Program-made: the position numbers and the translations under genes
Notes under the pieces: model-generated
The model's input: the letters and a program-made list of their open reading frames with translations, nothing else
Told to the model about the DNA's origin: nothing
Database searches by the model: none
Assembly (NCBI GenBank): GCA_012295275.1
Contig: CM022679.1
Coordinates: forward strand, 26,099,474-26,163,473
Source: Chrysomallon squamiferum
Lineage: Eukaryota > Mollusca > Gastropoda > Neomphalida > Peltospiridae
DNA: 64,000 nucleotides
Direction of reading: 5' to 3'
Shown: positions 35,665 through 47,881 of the stretch, piece by piece
Numbering within the stretch: the first letter of the stretch is position 1
Layout of the letters: each line of letters starts with the position of its first letter

Positions 35665-35695
<31 letters not shown>

Positions 35696-35976
35696 CTTTT
35701 TGGTATAATTTCAGCATAAAAACGAACTGTATTGCTGTTTCAGATGATTCGTGAATTATTTATTGGAGCCTAGGGATGAACTAAATCATTTTGGTTTATT
35801 GTACAAATGCTTTTTGTTATAATTTAGCGAATGTTTGATGATGTTAATGTGCATTTTTATATTAAATAATTATATATATACAGCTAGTGTTAAAATTCGT
35901 CATCATTTTCGTCATCGTCATAATTTTTGACTCTTGTTATTCTTTATCTTTTTCGTCATTCTTCTTTTTCTTCTTC

Positions 35977-36021
<45 letters not shown>

Positions 36022-36792
36022 CGTTGATGTCATTTCTTTTTTGGTAATAGTAGTCTTAGTAGAAGTTTTAGTAATATTTGTGTTGTGTTATTTTTATTAG
36101 TAGTATTATTATTAATGTCAACATCATAATTATCTTCATTATTTACAACCGTAATAATGAAAGAAATATTTACTTATTTATTTTAATTTATTATTTTGTC
36201 TTTTTACGAACAGGTTTCAAAACTTAATTCTGATTTTTTTTTTAAATTTAATATGTGTTTAGTTGCTTTATTCTTTCTTTCTTTCCTTATCTCTCCTTTT
36301 CCTTCTTTCCATCCTTCGCTCATCTTTTCATTCTTTCTTCACACTTTCATTCCTTATTACTACTACAGTTTCTTTTCTTTTTTTTTTTTTTTAAATATTT
36401 TTAAATTTCATTTATTATTATTTTGTTGTTTTTGTTTTGTTTTGTTTTCTTTCATCTCTATTCAAATTATGGCCAATTAATACTGGCATTCGACTGGAAG
36501 ATTTCAATTTTTATTCTGACGTATCTTACAAATCTCACTGACAGATGGTTTCTTTTGGCAGGTGGCTGTATTAAAAAAAATAAAAACATAAAAAGGTTTT
36601 CAATGAGCAAATGTTGTCCTAACAACATTCTGTTACCTCTCGCATCAAAAAAAAAAAAAAAAAAAAAAAAAAACTGTTAATTACAACGTGTTCCCATTCA
36701 TCAGTGTTGTGAATTTTAGATGGCAGATATGAATTTTGAAAATCCTCACAGTTTAGGTTCGAATCGTGGAAACGGAATTGTTGTTGCAGTTT

Positions 36793-36835
36793 TGTTATTA
36801 TTATTATTATTACTATTGTTGTTGTTGCTATTCTT

Positions 36836-36907
<72 letters not shown>

Positions 36908-36962
36908 ATTATTATTATTATTATTATTATTATCATTATTATTATTATTATTATTATTATCA
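36793..36962. repeat. TTA, TTG, TTC and TTA trinucleotide array
   Basis: Compound trinucleotide array of 170 nt. Its six-frame translations are homopolymers and not genes. Confidence 0.95.
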
Positions 36963-37188
36963 TCCTTGACTCGAATTATTAGCATTTTGTGTTAGAATCT
37001 TGCGAGAGGAAATTACTTTTCTTCCATTTGGTATATATATATGGTATATATATATATATATGTATATATAATGTTTATTATATTTTTATATCTCGAAATA
37101 TTAATATTTCAGCTTCATTATTTAGATTCTTAATTTTTTTATTATTAACTATTTTGTTTCAAAAATTAGGTTTCATATACAGGAGAGA

Positions 37189-37277
37189 AAAGAACGTTTA
37201 GTCAACACACAAACAAACAAATAATTAAATTAATTAATTAATTATTCGTTTGTTTGTTTGTTGACAAAACGCTCTTT
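37189..37277. repeat. 89-bp near-perfect palindrome (40-bp arms, 9-nt loop)
   Basis: The left arm (37189-37228) and the reverse complement of the right arm (37238-37277) agree at 36 of 40 positions. The arms begin AAAGAACGTTTAGTCAACA and AAAGAGCGTTTTGTCAACA when read inward. The inner part is (CAAA)n against (TTTG)n and then TTAATTAA. It lies 340 nt upstream of exon 2, inside the pre-mRNA for all three first exons. It could be a foldback MITE remnant, a pre-miRNA-like hairpin or a dsRNA editing substrate. None is proven. Confidence 0.85.
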
Positions 37278-37616
37278 CAAACAAAAAAAATGTATACAAT
37301 CTTATAATATAAATATTTTGACAAATGCCGACAATATTTTAATACTCTAAACATCCATGTCAAACAGTTTATTTTTAAACAACAACGCCAACAATCCGAA
37401 CTCCAACAACGACATCTCATTCTGAAATTATATATATATATATATATATATATAGGCTCACCGACACATTATAACAACAGCAACGTCAGCAACATCTACT
37501 GCTACAAACAGTCACTTCTACTACTTCCCTATTTTATTAATCAACATCTAAAATAAATAAATACATAAATAAATAAATTGTGCAATATTATCAAGAGGAA
37601 TAAATTATATTTTCAG

Positions 37617-37782
37617 GTCATGGAGGTGTGAATCAACTTGGCGGCGTCTTCGTCAACGGCAGACCTCTTCCCGACGTCGTGAGGACGAGGATAGTGGAGT
37701 TGGCGCACCAGGGAGTCAGACCCTGCGACATTTCGCGTCAACTGCGCGTGTCTCACGGTTGCGTCAGCAAAATACTAGGAAG
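37617..37782 (+). CDS. Pax2/5/8: Pax2/5/8 exon 2: N-terminal paired subdomain (PAI)
   Basis: Acceptor TTTTCAG|GTCATGG; the first GT completes a phase-1 codon. It then encodes 54 residues starting [20 protein letters not shown] and ending VSKILG, with AG left over (phase 2) before the donor GTCAGT at 37783. This is the N-terminal half of the paired domain: beta hairpin, then a helix-turn-helix whose recognition helix ([16 protein letters not shown]) enters the DNA major groove. The key specificity residues correspond to Gln42, Arg44 and His47, not the Ile/Gln/Asn of Pax6. The 166-nt length and both phases are those I recall for vertebrate Pax2/5/8 exon 2. No frameshift or stop. The product is a nuclear DNA-binding transcription factor. 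In other animals it acts in brain-region, sensory-organ and excretory development. Confidence 0.98.
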
Positions 37783-37899
37783 GTCAGTGGCTCGATAACA
37801 TACGTGTTTAATTTAGTTGTTGTTTAATTTAATTTTTGTGTAATTTTGTTTTTGTTTTTTGTTTTATATTGTTTTGTTTGGTTTTGTGTTGGTTTTTAT

Positions 37900-38035
37900 A
37901 TTTAATTTTTTTTTTTTTAATTATTTTATTTTATTTTATTTTATTTTATTTATTTTATTTTATTTTATTTTTTTTATTATTTATTTATTTTTTATTTATT
38001 TTTTTATTTGTTTGTTTGTTTATTTATTTTGTTTT

Positions 38036-38067
<32 letters not shown>

Positions 38068-38215
38068 GTATTTATTTATTTTAATTGTTTATTTTATTTT
38101 ATTTATTTTATTTGATTATTTATTTTATTTTATTTTATTTATTATTTTAATTTATTTATTTATTTTTTATTTATTTATTTATTTATTTATTTTTATTTTT
38201 TATTTTTTAATTACA
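37900..38215. repeat. (TTTTA)/(TTTA) low-complexity tract
   Basis: Over 300 nt almost entirely of T and A in TTTTA and TTTA units, starting about 120 nt after the exon 2 donor. Confidence 0.93.
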
Positions 38216-38365
38216 TTTTCCCTAATCATAAATATTAGTTACTTTTATTTTATTTAATTACTTTTTATTTTTAAATTTTATATTTGTAAATATTTATTTT
38301 TCTTTTAATGTATTTAATATAAATTAAAATTTTTGAAATCTAAAGTAGGTTAATAATTTAATATT

Positions 38366-38392
38366 AATAATAATAATAATAATAATAATAGT

Positions 38393-38438
<46 letters not shown>

Positions 38439-38440
38439 GT

Positions 38441-38481
<41 letters not shown>

Positions 38482-38496
38482 TAATAATAATAATAA
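38366..38496. repeat. (TAA)n array
   Basis: Three TAA blocks separated by TAGTGT/ACA interruptions; GTGTTAATAATAA recurs twice. Confidence 0.93.
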
Positions 38497-38600
38497 AATA
38501 TGTAAATAAAATATGTAAATAAATAAACAAACAAATAAAATTATTAAATAAAATTACACAAATAAGAATTATAATTCATGTATATCTAAGCTATCGCAAG

Positions 38601-38632
<32 letters not shown>

Positions 38633-40628
38633 GTAATATAAAAATACATGTACATAAAAGCTTTGCTGCATCATATAAATTATTATTTATAATATTAATC
38701 ATCACACGTTGTAAAAGTTGAAGTAGAATTTCATTAACATATGAATGTCGATAATGTATAACTGTCGTGCTGGGAATTCTGAATAATAAATTCAAATATT
38801 TGTTTGTGTGTGTTTGTCCCCGTTTGAATGATCGAGTATTTTGCATATGTGTATGCAAATTAATGATTATATGTGACTGGTTTTTGTGTAACTGTATATG
38901 GGACTGAAAGAATATATATCTGTATATACACATATGTTTATTTGTGTGCCTATACATAAATGTCCATTTGAATAACAGTAATTGCAATAATAATGACAAT
39001 AGTACTATACTAATGTTACTGCTAGTAGTAGTAGTAGTAGTCGTAGTAATAATAATAACAACAATATTAATAATGACAACGATGATGACAATGATGATGA
39101 TAACTAAAATTACAGTTAGAAACAAAACGAATTTTTTTCTTTTTTACTTTTCTTCTTGTTCTTCTTGATATTTTTATTATTATTATTGTTGTTGTTGTTG
39201 TTACTGTTATTATTATTGATTTAAATACTTCTTTATGAATACAAATTAAGTAGTTTTGTCAACAGATATACATTTCTCAATTAGAAAGCGGAGAAGGAGT
39301 GATTCAAAACAAATAATTAATATAAAAACTGCCTTTTTTTGGAAACTGATTAAATTATCATTTCGATTGACGTTTGTAATTAAATCAGACCACAAATTAA
39401 TGTAAAACTGCAAATAGAACAAAAATCTATACAAATCATTTCCAATTCATTTTGCCTTTTAATCTCAATAATCTCAATGAATTATTTCTTCATAATAATT
39501 AAAATCAGAACAGATAAAAAAATAAAAAATAGAAAAATAAAAAAAATAAAAAAGAATTAAAAATCTTCAACGATCTTGACTTTCTTCGACAATTTGCAAA
39601 TAATTGTGGCTGACAATTCTCGGAAAAGCAGATAAAACATCTTTGTTTTCACCGACGGCCATGATCGAAAAAGAGGCTCGCGCGTGCGTCCCGCGTGCGT
39701 CCCGCGTGCGCCTCTCGTGCATTAAAAGCGCGGTTTGAAAAAGTCGATGGCCATTCAGGGGCAATTTGTCTGATTGAAACCTTTACTTTGTGCGCTTGTG
39801 TCCCAACGGCCAGGTTATCTTCTGGTGCCATCATTTTGTCGTTTTCTAGCTGACAAATAATTCTCTCTGATTTTCTAATTTCCTGCCTGTCATACGTTTT
39901 TTTTTTCTCTCTCTCTCTCTCTCTCTTTTCCCTCCTGTAATTTTTATTTTTATTTTTATTTTTATTTTTTTTTTAAAAAGGAAAAGAAAACAACAATCCT
40001 GAAACTTTTATTATATTTGTCTTTTTATTTTATTTTATTTTATTTTATTTTATTTTTATTTATTTATTTTTTATTATTATTATTTTATAAATATGTTGAT
40101 TTTATTTTATTTAATGTTTTCCTTTTATTTTTTTTTTTATTTTATGGTTTACTGTTTTATTATATTTTTCACTTTATCAAACTCTTTCTGTCCATTTTTA
40201 AATATTATATTTTCATTTCAGTTTACCAGCTCATAAATATATTTATTTAACTATTTTATTTTATTTTATATCTTTCTCAGTCTGTTTACTATCTGTTATC
40301 TATCTTTAAAAATGTTGCATGGGGACAGAGATAGGCATTTCCTGTAAACTTTACATCAATGCAATTTTGCAATTACAAATAATAATAAACATAATAATAA
40401 TAATAATAACAACAACAATTTGTATAAAATTTCTCTTATTTTAATACTTTTCTTTAAATATTTTATGTTAAATAATTACGTTTCTCATGAAATTATTATA
40501 ATATTTAGCCCCCTCCCTCCCTCTCTCTCTGACACCACCCTCCCCACCCTAGTTCATTTCCCTTTCAATCCTCTGTCTTTCCATTAATCGTTTCTCTCTC
40601 ACCCATATTCTTTATCTCACACAACTTT

Positions 40629-40637
<9 letters not shown>

Positions 40638-40703
<66 letters not shown>
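40638..40703. repeat. (CT)33 microsatellite
   Basis: Perfect CT run preceded by a short poly-C. Confidence 0.95.
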
Positions 40704-40706
<3 letters not shown>

Positions 40707-40829
40707 CGCTCTCTCTCTAACTCCTCCCTACCCTCTAGCAGAAAAAAAACCCCTCATCTTCCCACCCCACCCCACCCCATCTACCGAAAAATCTGAGCAA
40801 ATACAAACGAACTGGTGCGCCGTCACTGA

Positions 40830-41960
40830 AGTGCAACTAAATACACGCAGGTAATGTTTACGTCTTGATCGGCGGTTGCGTGCAGTCGACTTGTTGGATT
40901 GTAATCTCACGTTTGACAATAACGCGGCTCTTTGTTCGCTTTTGTTCCAACGCCGTGTTTCCCGGGGTCAGCGGTATGATGTATAATTCAGACCCACACA
41001 CGGCTGTCGCTATTACTGCCGCAAGATGATAGGTCCAATCTTATTAGGCACTGTCTTGTCCGGACGAGAGGCCCTCAGAAGGTTGTAGCGATGTCGGGGG
41101 GTGAAAAAAGAAATTTATCAATGCTCTATCTTCAAGCGATTTGGGTTGGGTTTTTTTGGTGTGTTTCCGGTTGTTTTGTTTTTCTTCTTTTTTAAATCTT
41201 TTTTTTTTCTGTTTAATTTTTTTATTTTGTTTATGATATTTAAGTAAATAATACAATAAAGAAAAAAAACAGCTTTAAACTCTGAATAACTATCAAACAA
41301 ATCTCTCTTCCAAACTTCTACAAGTTTCAGTTCCAAATATAGATTCCTCAGACTTCGTAGCGTCATCAGAATCTCGTTACTGTCGTCATCATTACGACGG
41401 CAGACTTTCTCGTACGTTGGCTCGCTTCACAGATCTTCTGTTATTGACGCACAGACAAACAGACAGGACGAGAAAAACAATCTGACTGCGTCTTAAGCCG
41501 TTAAACATATCAATCAGGATTTAGCGAAATAAAGCGCTGGAAGCAGTCAAGCTTGGGACTAACAACTGGTGTCGTAAACACTTCCGGTCATCGAGGAACT
41601 ATTTTAATTGTGGTTTCGAGGTCTCGTAGATGGGATTAAAAAACTCAGTGACAAGCAAACAGACTGCGTCTTTGGGAAAACGACAATAATTAGGACTTTA
41701 ATAAAATAAACGTCTGTTGTCAGATTACCAGTACTGCCGATCTTTTGCACTTCCTCCGCGTACCGTAAGAGGATTAAACGTTTGTGTAGACGATCGCTTG
41801 CTGAGGATATTAGAATTTTAATACAAATAAGCTTACGGCGGTATTGTTAAGCAGTCGACAGCGTAGATCAATTGTAGTTCGTTTGTGCGGCTGGGTTTAG
41901 GAATAATTGCTCTGGTAAAAATACTCCATAAAGCATTATGATTGGAAGGCTTCGTAAATG
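40830..41960. promoter_or_regulatory. Complex, repeat-free intronic island (candidate cis-regulatory)
   Basis: About 1.1 kb with balanced composition, interrupted only by a poly-T patch around 41140-41230. Between 41480 and 41960 phrases recur loosely: GACTGCGTCTT (twice), ATTAGGA/ATCAGGA followed by TTTA and (G/A)AATAAA, and TCGTAGATGGGATTA against TCGTAAATGGGTATTA. This suggests an old, diverged local duplication. No ORF is convincing. Function is unknown. Confidence 0.3.
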
Positions 41961-44069
41961 GGTATTAGAAAACATAAAATTAACGTTGTGTTTTTATTTT
42001 TATTTTTTTTTTTTTATTTTTTAACTATTACTTTTATTAAAAATATAAAAAAAATTAAAGAAGAAAAAAATTCTGATCTTTTAAATAAAATATTATTAAT
42101 ATTCTTTCAGGTCTTTTTGAAGAATTTTATTTATTTTTATTTATTTATTTTTTTTTTTCATTTTTTTAAATCTGTGAAGAGTTTTTTGTAATATATCATA
42201 GCTTGCTGAAGTTTATAAATTTTTATTTGCTTGCGTGTATCAGATATACACGTAATGTATACTTCATTTTGCATAATTCATAAATTGGTTAATTTGTATT
42301 TGCTTCTTTCACTTTTCCTGTCTCGTCTTTTCTAATGCCGTTCCTTCCTAAATCCATTCGTAACTTTAGGAATGCATATTAAAAATCCCTGTCTGGGCCT
42401 CTCACTTCCTTCGTTTTCGGTCTGTGTGAGGAACGAGTCACGCCAGTTTGACTGTATACAGTAAATGTGCACGCAAGATTAAGTTGCTTGTGATGGCAAA
42501 ATAATCCCTTTCGTGACTAATCGAAAGAAACAAAGTCATTTTACCCAAACTTCAGTGGTTCTTCTTTTAAAAAAAAAAAAAAAAAAAAAATCGAACTAAA
42601 GGTTCCCCTCAATTCCTGTGTGGTATAATATCCCCATATCCACCACAATAGATAAATAAAAAAAAAAAAAGAAGAAAAAAAAATTAAAAATAAGAAAAAC
42701 ACGAAAAAAAAATTCTGGGTTTCGTTTTACGATGGTAGAGTGTCATCTAGTTCAACTATTTCTTGTCTAACCACAGTCGAAAGCGTTCTTTACAAATACC
42801 TGCTAGCGTCAATTAATAATGCACCGGCGATGTTTATGTCGGTGTCGGGGTAATTTGTTGCAATCTGCATCTTTCGTGATGCCGGCCGATTTCCCAGCAC
42901 ACTCATGAATTAATCAGGAGCAGTCTCGCTCGGCTCATGTAGACCGTTTCCTCTGTGGACACCGATAAAGAGCCACAGGCGAAGAACCAGTTTATCAGGG
43001 TGGCAAAATCGATGAGCATTATGCCGTCTTCGGTGACGCCGGAAGAACTGCCGTAACATTGTATATATTGATGATCTCTCACGCCAATGACACAGCAGGT
43101 CTTGCACCTGCCAAATATGGGTCTTTTTTATGGTTTGATCTTCTGGACAGAGTTTCTCTGTTTAAAATGAGAGGACGGTTAAATACGTTTTTGTTGTCAC
43201 GAATATTTAAGACAGTTTGTTGAAATTTGGCTTATAATTTGGTGTTAGATAAAATGGTAATTATGCAGCAATTCGCTTGGCGGGTCTAGGCTTAGAGGTA
43301 GCTTCTCCCTCTCCCAACGCATTCTCCAAATTATCTTGTTACACAGAAATAAACGCGATTTTTAAGCCGAAGTTCTTTATTCAGATTCTGATAGGTGATG
43401 AATCAGAAACAAATATTATATACAGTCTTCTGATTCTGTTTCCTCCATTGGTTATTTCTTTCTTTGATTAAAAGAAATCAATAAAAAAAAAAAAATTATT
43501 GGATAATAAGTTATTACGTTATTGCTGACGTCATGTTCCCAAACCTCCCATATGGTTTGCATCATCTTGACTTTTGTTAATAAACTTTTCTGCTCTATTT
43601 TTGTTTTTTCTAAATTTTTTTATTAACATTCTGAAATCTAATAAAAGTTAATTAGATGAACCTATCCAGAAACACAAGAGCATGTAACTTTGAAAACAAA
43701 CATGTATATCTTATTTGACGCACTCGATTAACTTACTTCCGAAACGTGACCTACATGACATGAAAAATTAATTGTTTTTTAAAGCAAACGTAAGCACTGC
43801 GCATTCGATACGCACTGTATCACACGACGGCGACGTCGGCAACGTTCATTGTTGGTGTTACTTTGCTGGGGATAATATATTAATGCGCGCGTGACTTCAG
43901 TTGTGCTTTTTAAGTTCAAATAAAGAAAGTTCATGTATGTTTTATTTGACGGACCAGAATACCAAACAGCTTATTACTGTTACCGTTAATTATTCATAGG
44001 TTTTAAAATAAAATTAAAATAAATAAATACAAAATAGATGATGAAGTCATGGTGCTATTATTGTTGTTG

Positions 44070-44106
<37 letters not shown>

Positions 44107-44396
44107 CATTATTATTATTTGTGATTACTACAGTTTTTAATACTTATATACTACAATAATAACAACTGCATCTATTACTACCTCTACTATTACTACTACT
44201 ACTACTGTTACTACTACAGCTACCACTGTTTTATTCTTAGTACTAGTAATATTAGTGCAGCAGCACTAGAGTAACTATTACTACTAGTAATGTTAACAGT
44301 AACAGTAAAATTAATAGAATAAAATATTTTACGGGATATGTTTTGGTAAACGACATAAGGTTATTATTAAATATTCAAAATAATAATGATAAAATA

Positions 44397-44411
44397 GGTA
44401 TAAATAATGAT

Positions 44412-44457
<46 letters not shown>

Positions 44458-44458
44458 G
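44397..44458. repeat. (TAA)n microsatellite
   Basis: About 18 TAA units followed by imperfect GATAAT sequence. Confidence 0.93.
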
Positions 44459-45125
44459 TAATAATGATAATAATAATGATAATGACAATAATGATCATGA
44501 TGATGATAAAATCAATTTATTTGACATTAACAAACTATTGTCAATGAAGTAGCTTCACCAAATTAATATCAATGGTATTTTATTTATTTATTAATTTCAT
44601 CACTATTCTATTTGATCAGTTAGTTCTTTCGTTATTATTATTTTTTTTTTTTGTTGTTGTTTTTTGGTGGGTTTTTTTTCTTCAGTTTTTATATTAAATT
44701 ATTATATTATACATTTCTAACTTTTTATACTAATTAATTCACTCTTTTGATGTCGCCGAAAACGTTAAACATTAACAAATGTTAAATAAATGTGTCTTTT
44801 TTTAATTTATATTTCTATTAATGAAACAAAAGATCTATTATTTGTAATTTTGTCAACTTTATTTGCCTACATGTCAGTACCTTCAAAGCAATTATAAAAC
44901 TTGTATTAATATTTACTTTGCGACAGATAAAAAACCTTTGTTAATATTTACATAGCCATGGTTTGTGATTGTTTGTAGTTGTACTTATTGAATTAACCGT
45001 TTAATATATTTTTTGTCACTTAATATTCTTAAATGTCATGATTAATGAATTGTTAGTGTTATTAGATAATGGATGCTATTATTAAAAAAAAAATCTTTTT
45101 TTGATTTTATATCGTTTCAAATACG

Positions 45126-45227
<102 letters not shown>

Positions 45228-45739
45228 TTTCTATACAAATTTAAAATCTGTCCGAATTAAGATTTCATTTTTTATTAACCTCCTGTCCTCAACCAGAAAC
45301 AATTGCTTTAAAGAATGAAATAAAATAATTTATGCTGCTTTATATGTCGGAAACCTTTCCAGAATTTTATCGTTCAGAACTGATATTTCATTTCATATAT
45401 ACGTTATAAATAAAGAGTAGCTGTTTTTTTTTTCGTTTGTTACTTTTAGAAAATACTTAATTTCCGAATTTGACATTCTTTTCAGACCATATTTAGCTTT
45501 CTGATTTAGTTATAGCTCGGTGTACGTTAATTTCATACAATGCTTAATTTCCGGATTTAGGTAAAGTGTACTGTTATGTTCGTTCCTTTGAGAAAATACT
45601 TTAGTTTTCTCTTTCAGTCTAAGCTCAATGAAATTTTTCAGACAAAACTTTGTTTTCGCCTGTAGCTAAGATACATTACCTTACGTTACTTTCAGACAAT
45701 GATTAGTATTCAGATTTGGTTAAATTGCAATCTTCCGTA

Positions 45740-46134
45740 CGTTACCTTTACGTTACTTTCAGATTATTCGTTAGCACGTTATCTTTACGTTACTTCCAGA
45801 ATATTCGTTAGCACGTTATCTTTACGTTACTTTCAGATTATTCGTTAGCGCGTCATCTTTACGTTACTTTCAGAGTATTCGTTAGCGCGTTATCTTTACG
45901 TTACTTTCAGATTATTCGTTAGCGCGTTATCTTTACGTTACTTTCAGAGTATTCGTTATCACGTCATCTTTACGTTATTTTCAGAGTATTCGTTAGCACG
46001 TCATCTTTACGTTACTTCCAGAATATTCGTTAGCACGTTATCTTTACGTTACTTCCAGAATATTCGTTAGCACGTTATCTTTACGTTACTTTCAGATTAT
46101 TCGTTAGCGCGTTATCTTTACGTTACTTTCAGAC
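45740..46134 (+). repeat. 37-bp minisatellite, about 10.5 copies
   Basis: Each unit contains ATTCGTTAGCACGTTATC and then TTTACGTTACTTTCAGA. The period is exactly 37 bp (for example 45766 to 45803). Variants are A/G at GCACG/GCGCG, TTTCAGAT/TTCCAGAA and CGTT/CGTC. Each copy carries a pyrimidine stretch ending in CAG, resembling a weak splice acceptor. Weakly related phrases (ATACTTAATTTCCG...TTTCAGA) extend upstream to about 45440, suggesting an older generation of the repeat. Confidence 0.95.
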
Positions 46135-46617
46135 TTCGTCTTCCACGTTTGGAGGAACCGTCGTCAAGCGATACTTGCTGCACTTGCACAGCTCGATAAT
46201 AACGTCGTGTTTTCATAATTTCCATGTATTCAGTGCACCGTATTTAATCGCCATTCTACCATCAGTCTTTGTTGTCGCATCCGTGCAAAGATTTAATCAC
46301 TGACGCGCGTCTCTTCGAATTAAGTTTTTTTTTTCTTTTTCAAAACGAAATTTTCAATAATAACCGCGAGCCGTGGGGTCGCCATGTTTGTGTATGTGTG
46401 ACTGGTTTTCTATGGCGCTCCGCTTTCGGCCTCAAGTGGTATTGACCCAAAGCTGCAGACACGTCGACTGGTACCTTTGTTACCTGGGAAATGAACAGTA
46501 TTTACATGCGTCTGAAACATTGCTTCTTGTTAATAATAATTTTTTCCCCTCTCTTTTCTTTTTAATTGTTTTTTTTATTATTATTTATCTTTTTATTTTT
46601 TTTTATTTTTTCCCTTT

Positions 46618-46655
46618 GTCTGTGTGTGTGTGTGTGTGTGTGTGTTTGTGTGTGT
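46618..46655. repeat. (TG)n microsatellite
   Basis: Short TG array after a poly-T stretch. Confidence 0.9.
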
Positions 46656-47683
46656 TGAACTAAATGCTCATCAACCGTCGAGGTTCTTTACATGGAATGT
46701 ATTTCACCCGAACACTTTGGTATCTAAGAGAAATCGATTTCAATGAATTGACGCTAATAATATAATTTTAGTCAATTTACGATTTATTACTGTTATTTTT
46801 TTTTTCTTTCTTTCTCTAAGACCGTCTCCGTTTTGCTAAGAGAATGGATTCTTAGTAAAAATGGTTCGTTGTTTCATATGTCGTTGGCTAATAACAATGG
46901 CAGAACAAAGATATTCTTTGTTTCCTCATTATTACCGTTTTTTGTTTCTTTTTGCTCTTACTTCATTGACAAAATAGAAATTTATGCTCTTTGAATATTA
47001 TAAAAATGATGACGGAGTTAATAATATAATGTTTTTTAAATTATTGTTATGAAAATTTTATGGTAATGATGGTAGTGTATAAATACATGAACATTTATCT
47101 TTCTCTTGGTATTTAATGACTTACAATAATATTTTATAATTTAATATTATTAATTAAGCAAAAATACAATCCTAGACTGTCATTCATTTCAAAACAAATT
47201 TTTGTTATTTTATAACGTTCAAATTATTTTCTTCTTTTCTGTTTAATTTGTTTTGTTTTGTTTTATTTTATTTTAATTATATACTTTTTTTTATAGTTTT
47301 TGTTTAATATGTCTTTGTACATTTTTACTGTATTTGTAAACAAGATATTATTCCTTTTCCTTGTATTAATTTATTTGCTATATTAATTTGTATGTTAACG
47401 TAGAAATCATTTTATTATTTTTCTGTTAATTGTGAAGAAACCTTAACTCGTGTGGGCAGATTTCAAAAGAAACAGATAAATATATAAACAAATAACTTAG
47501 ATATAAACATTAAAAATAAAAAAAAAAAAAAAAAATAAATAAATAAATAAATAAATAAATAAATGAAATACGATACGATACACTACAATACAACAAAATA
47601 ACAATAAAAATAAATCAGTGAATTAATTAATTAAAATAAATAAATATTTTATAATGTTAAATTTTATTTTCATTTTGTTTCAG

Positions 47684-47881
47684 GTACTATGAAACGGGTT
47701 CTATCAAGCCCGGGGTTATCGGAGGCAGTAAGCCGAAAGTGGCCACACCCAAAGTGGTCGATGCCATCACGCAGTACAAATCAGACAATCCAACGATGTT
47801 TGCATGGGAAATCAGAGACAGACTGCTCACAGAGGGCGTGTGTTCCCAAGACAACGTCCCCAGTGTCAGCTCCATTAACAG
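47684..47881 (+). CDS. Pax2/5/8: Pax2/5/8 exon 3: C-terminal paired subdomain (RED)
   Basis: Acceptor TTTGTTTCAG|G; the first G completes AGG (Arg). The exon then encodes 65 residues from [19 protein letters not shown] to VPSVSSIN, and AG is left over (phase 2) before the donor GTTAGT at 47882. It supplies the linker that contacts the minor groove and the second helix-turn-helix of the paired domain ([11 protein letters not shown], then SVSSINR). [20 protein letters not shown] is the Pax2/5/8 form; Pax6 has [20 protein letters not shown]. The 198-nt length matches what I recall for vertebrate Pax2/5/8 exon 3. Local differences such as [10 protein letters not shown] and EGVCSQDN are typical species variation. 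No disruption. Confidence 0.98.
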
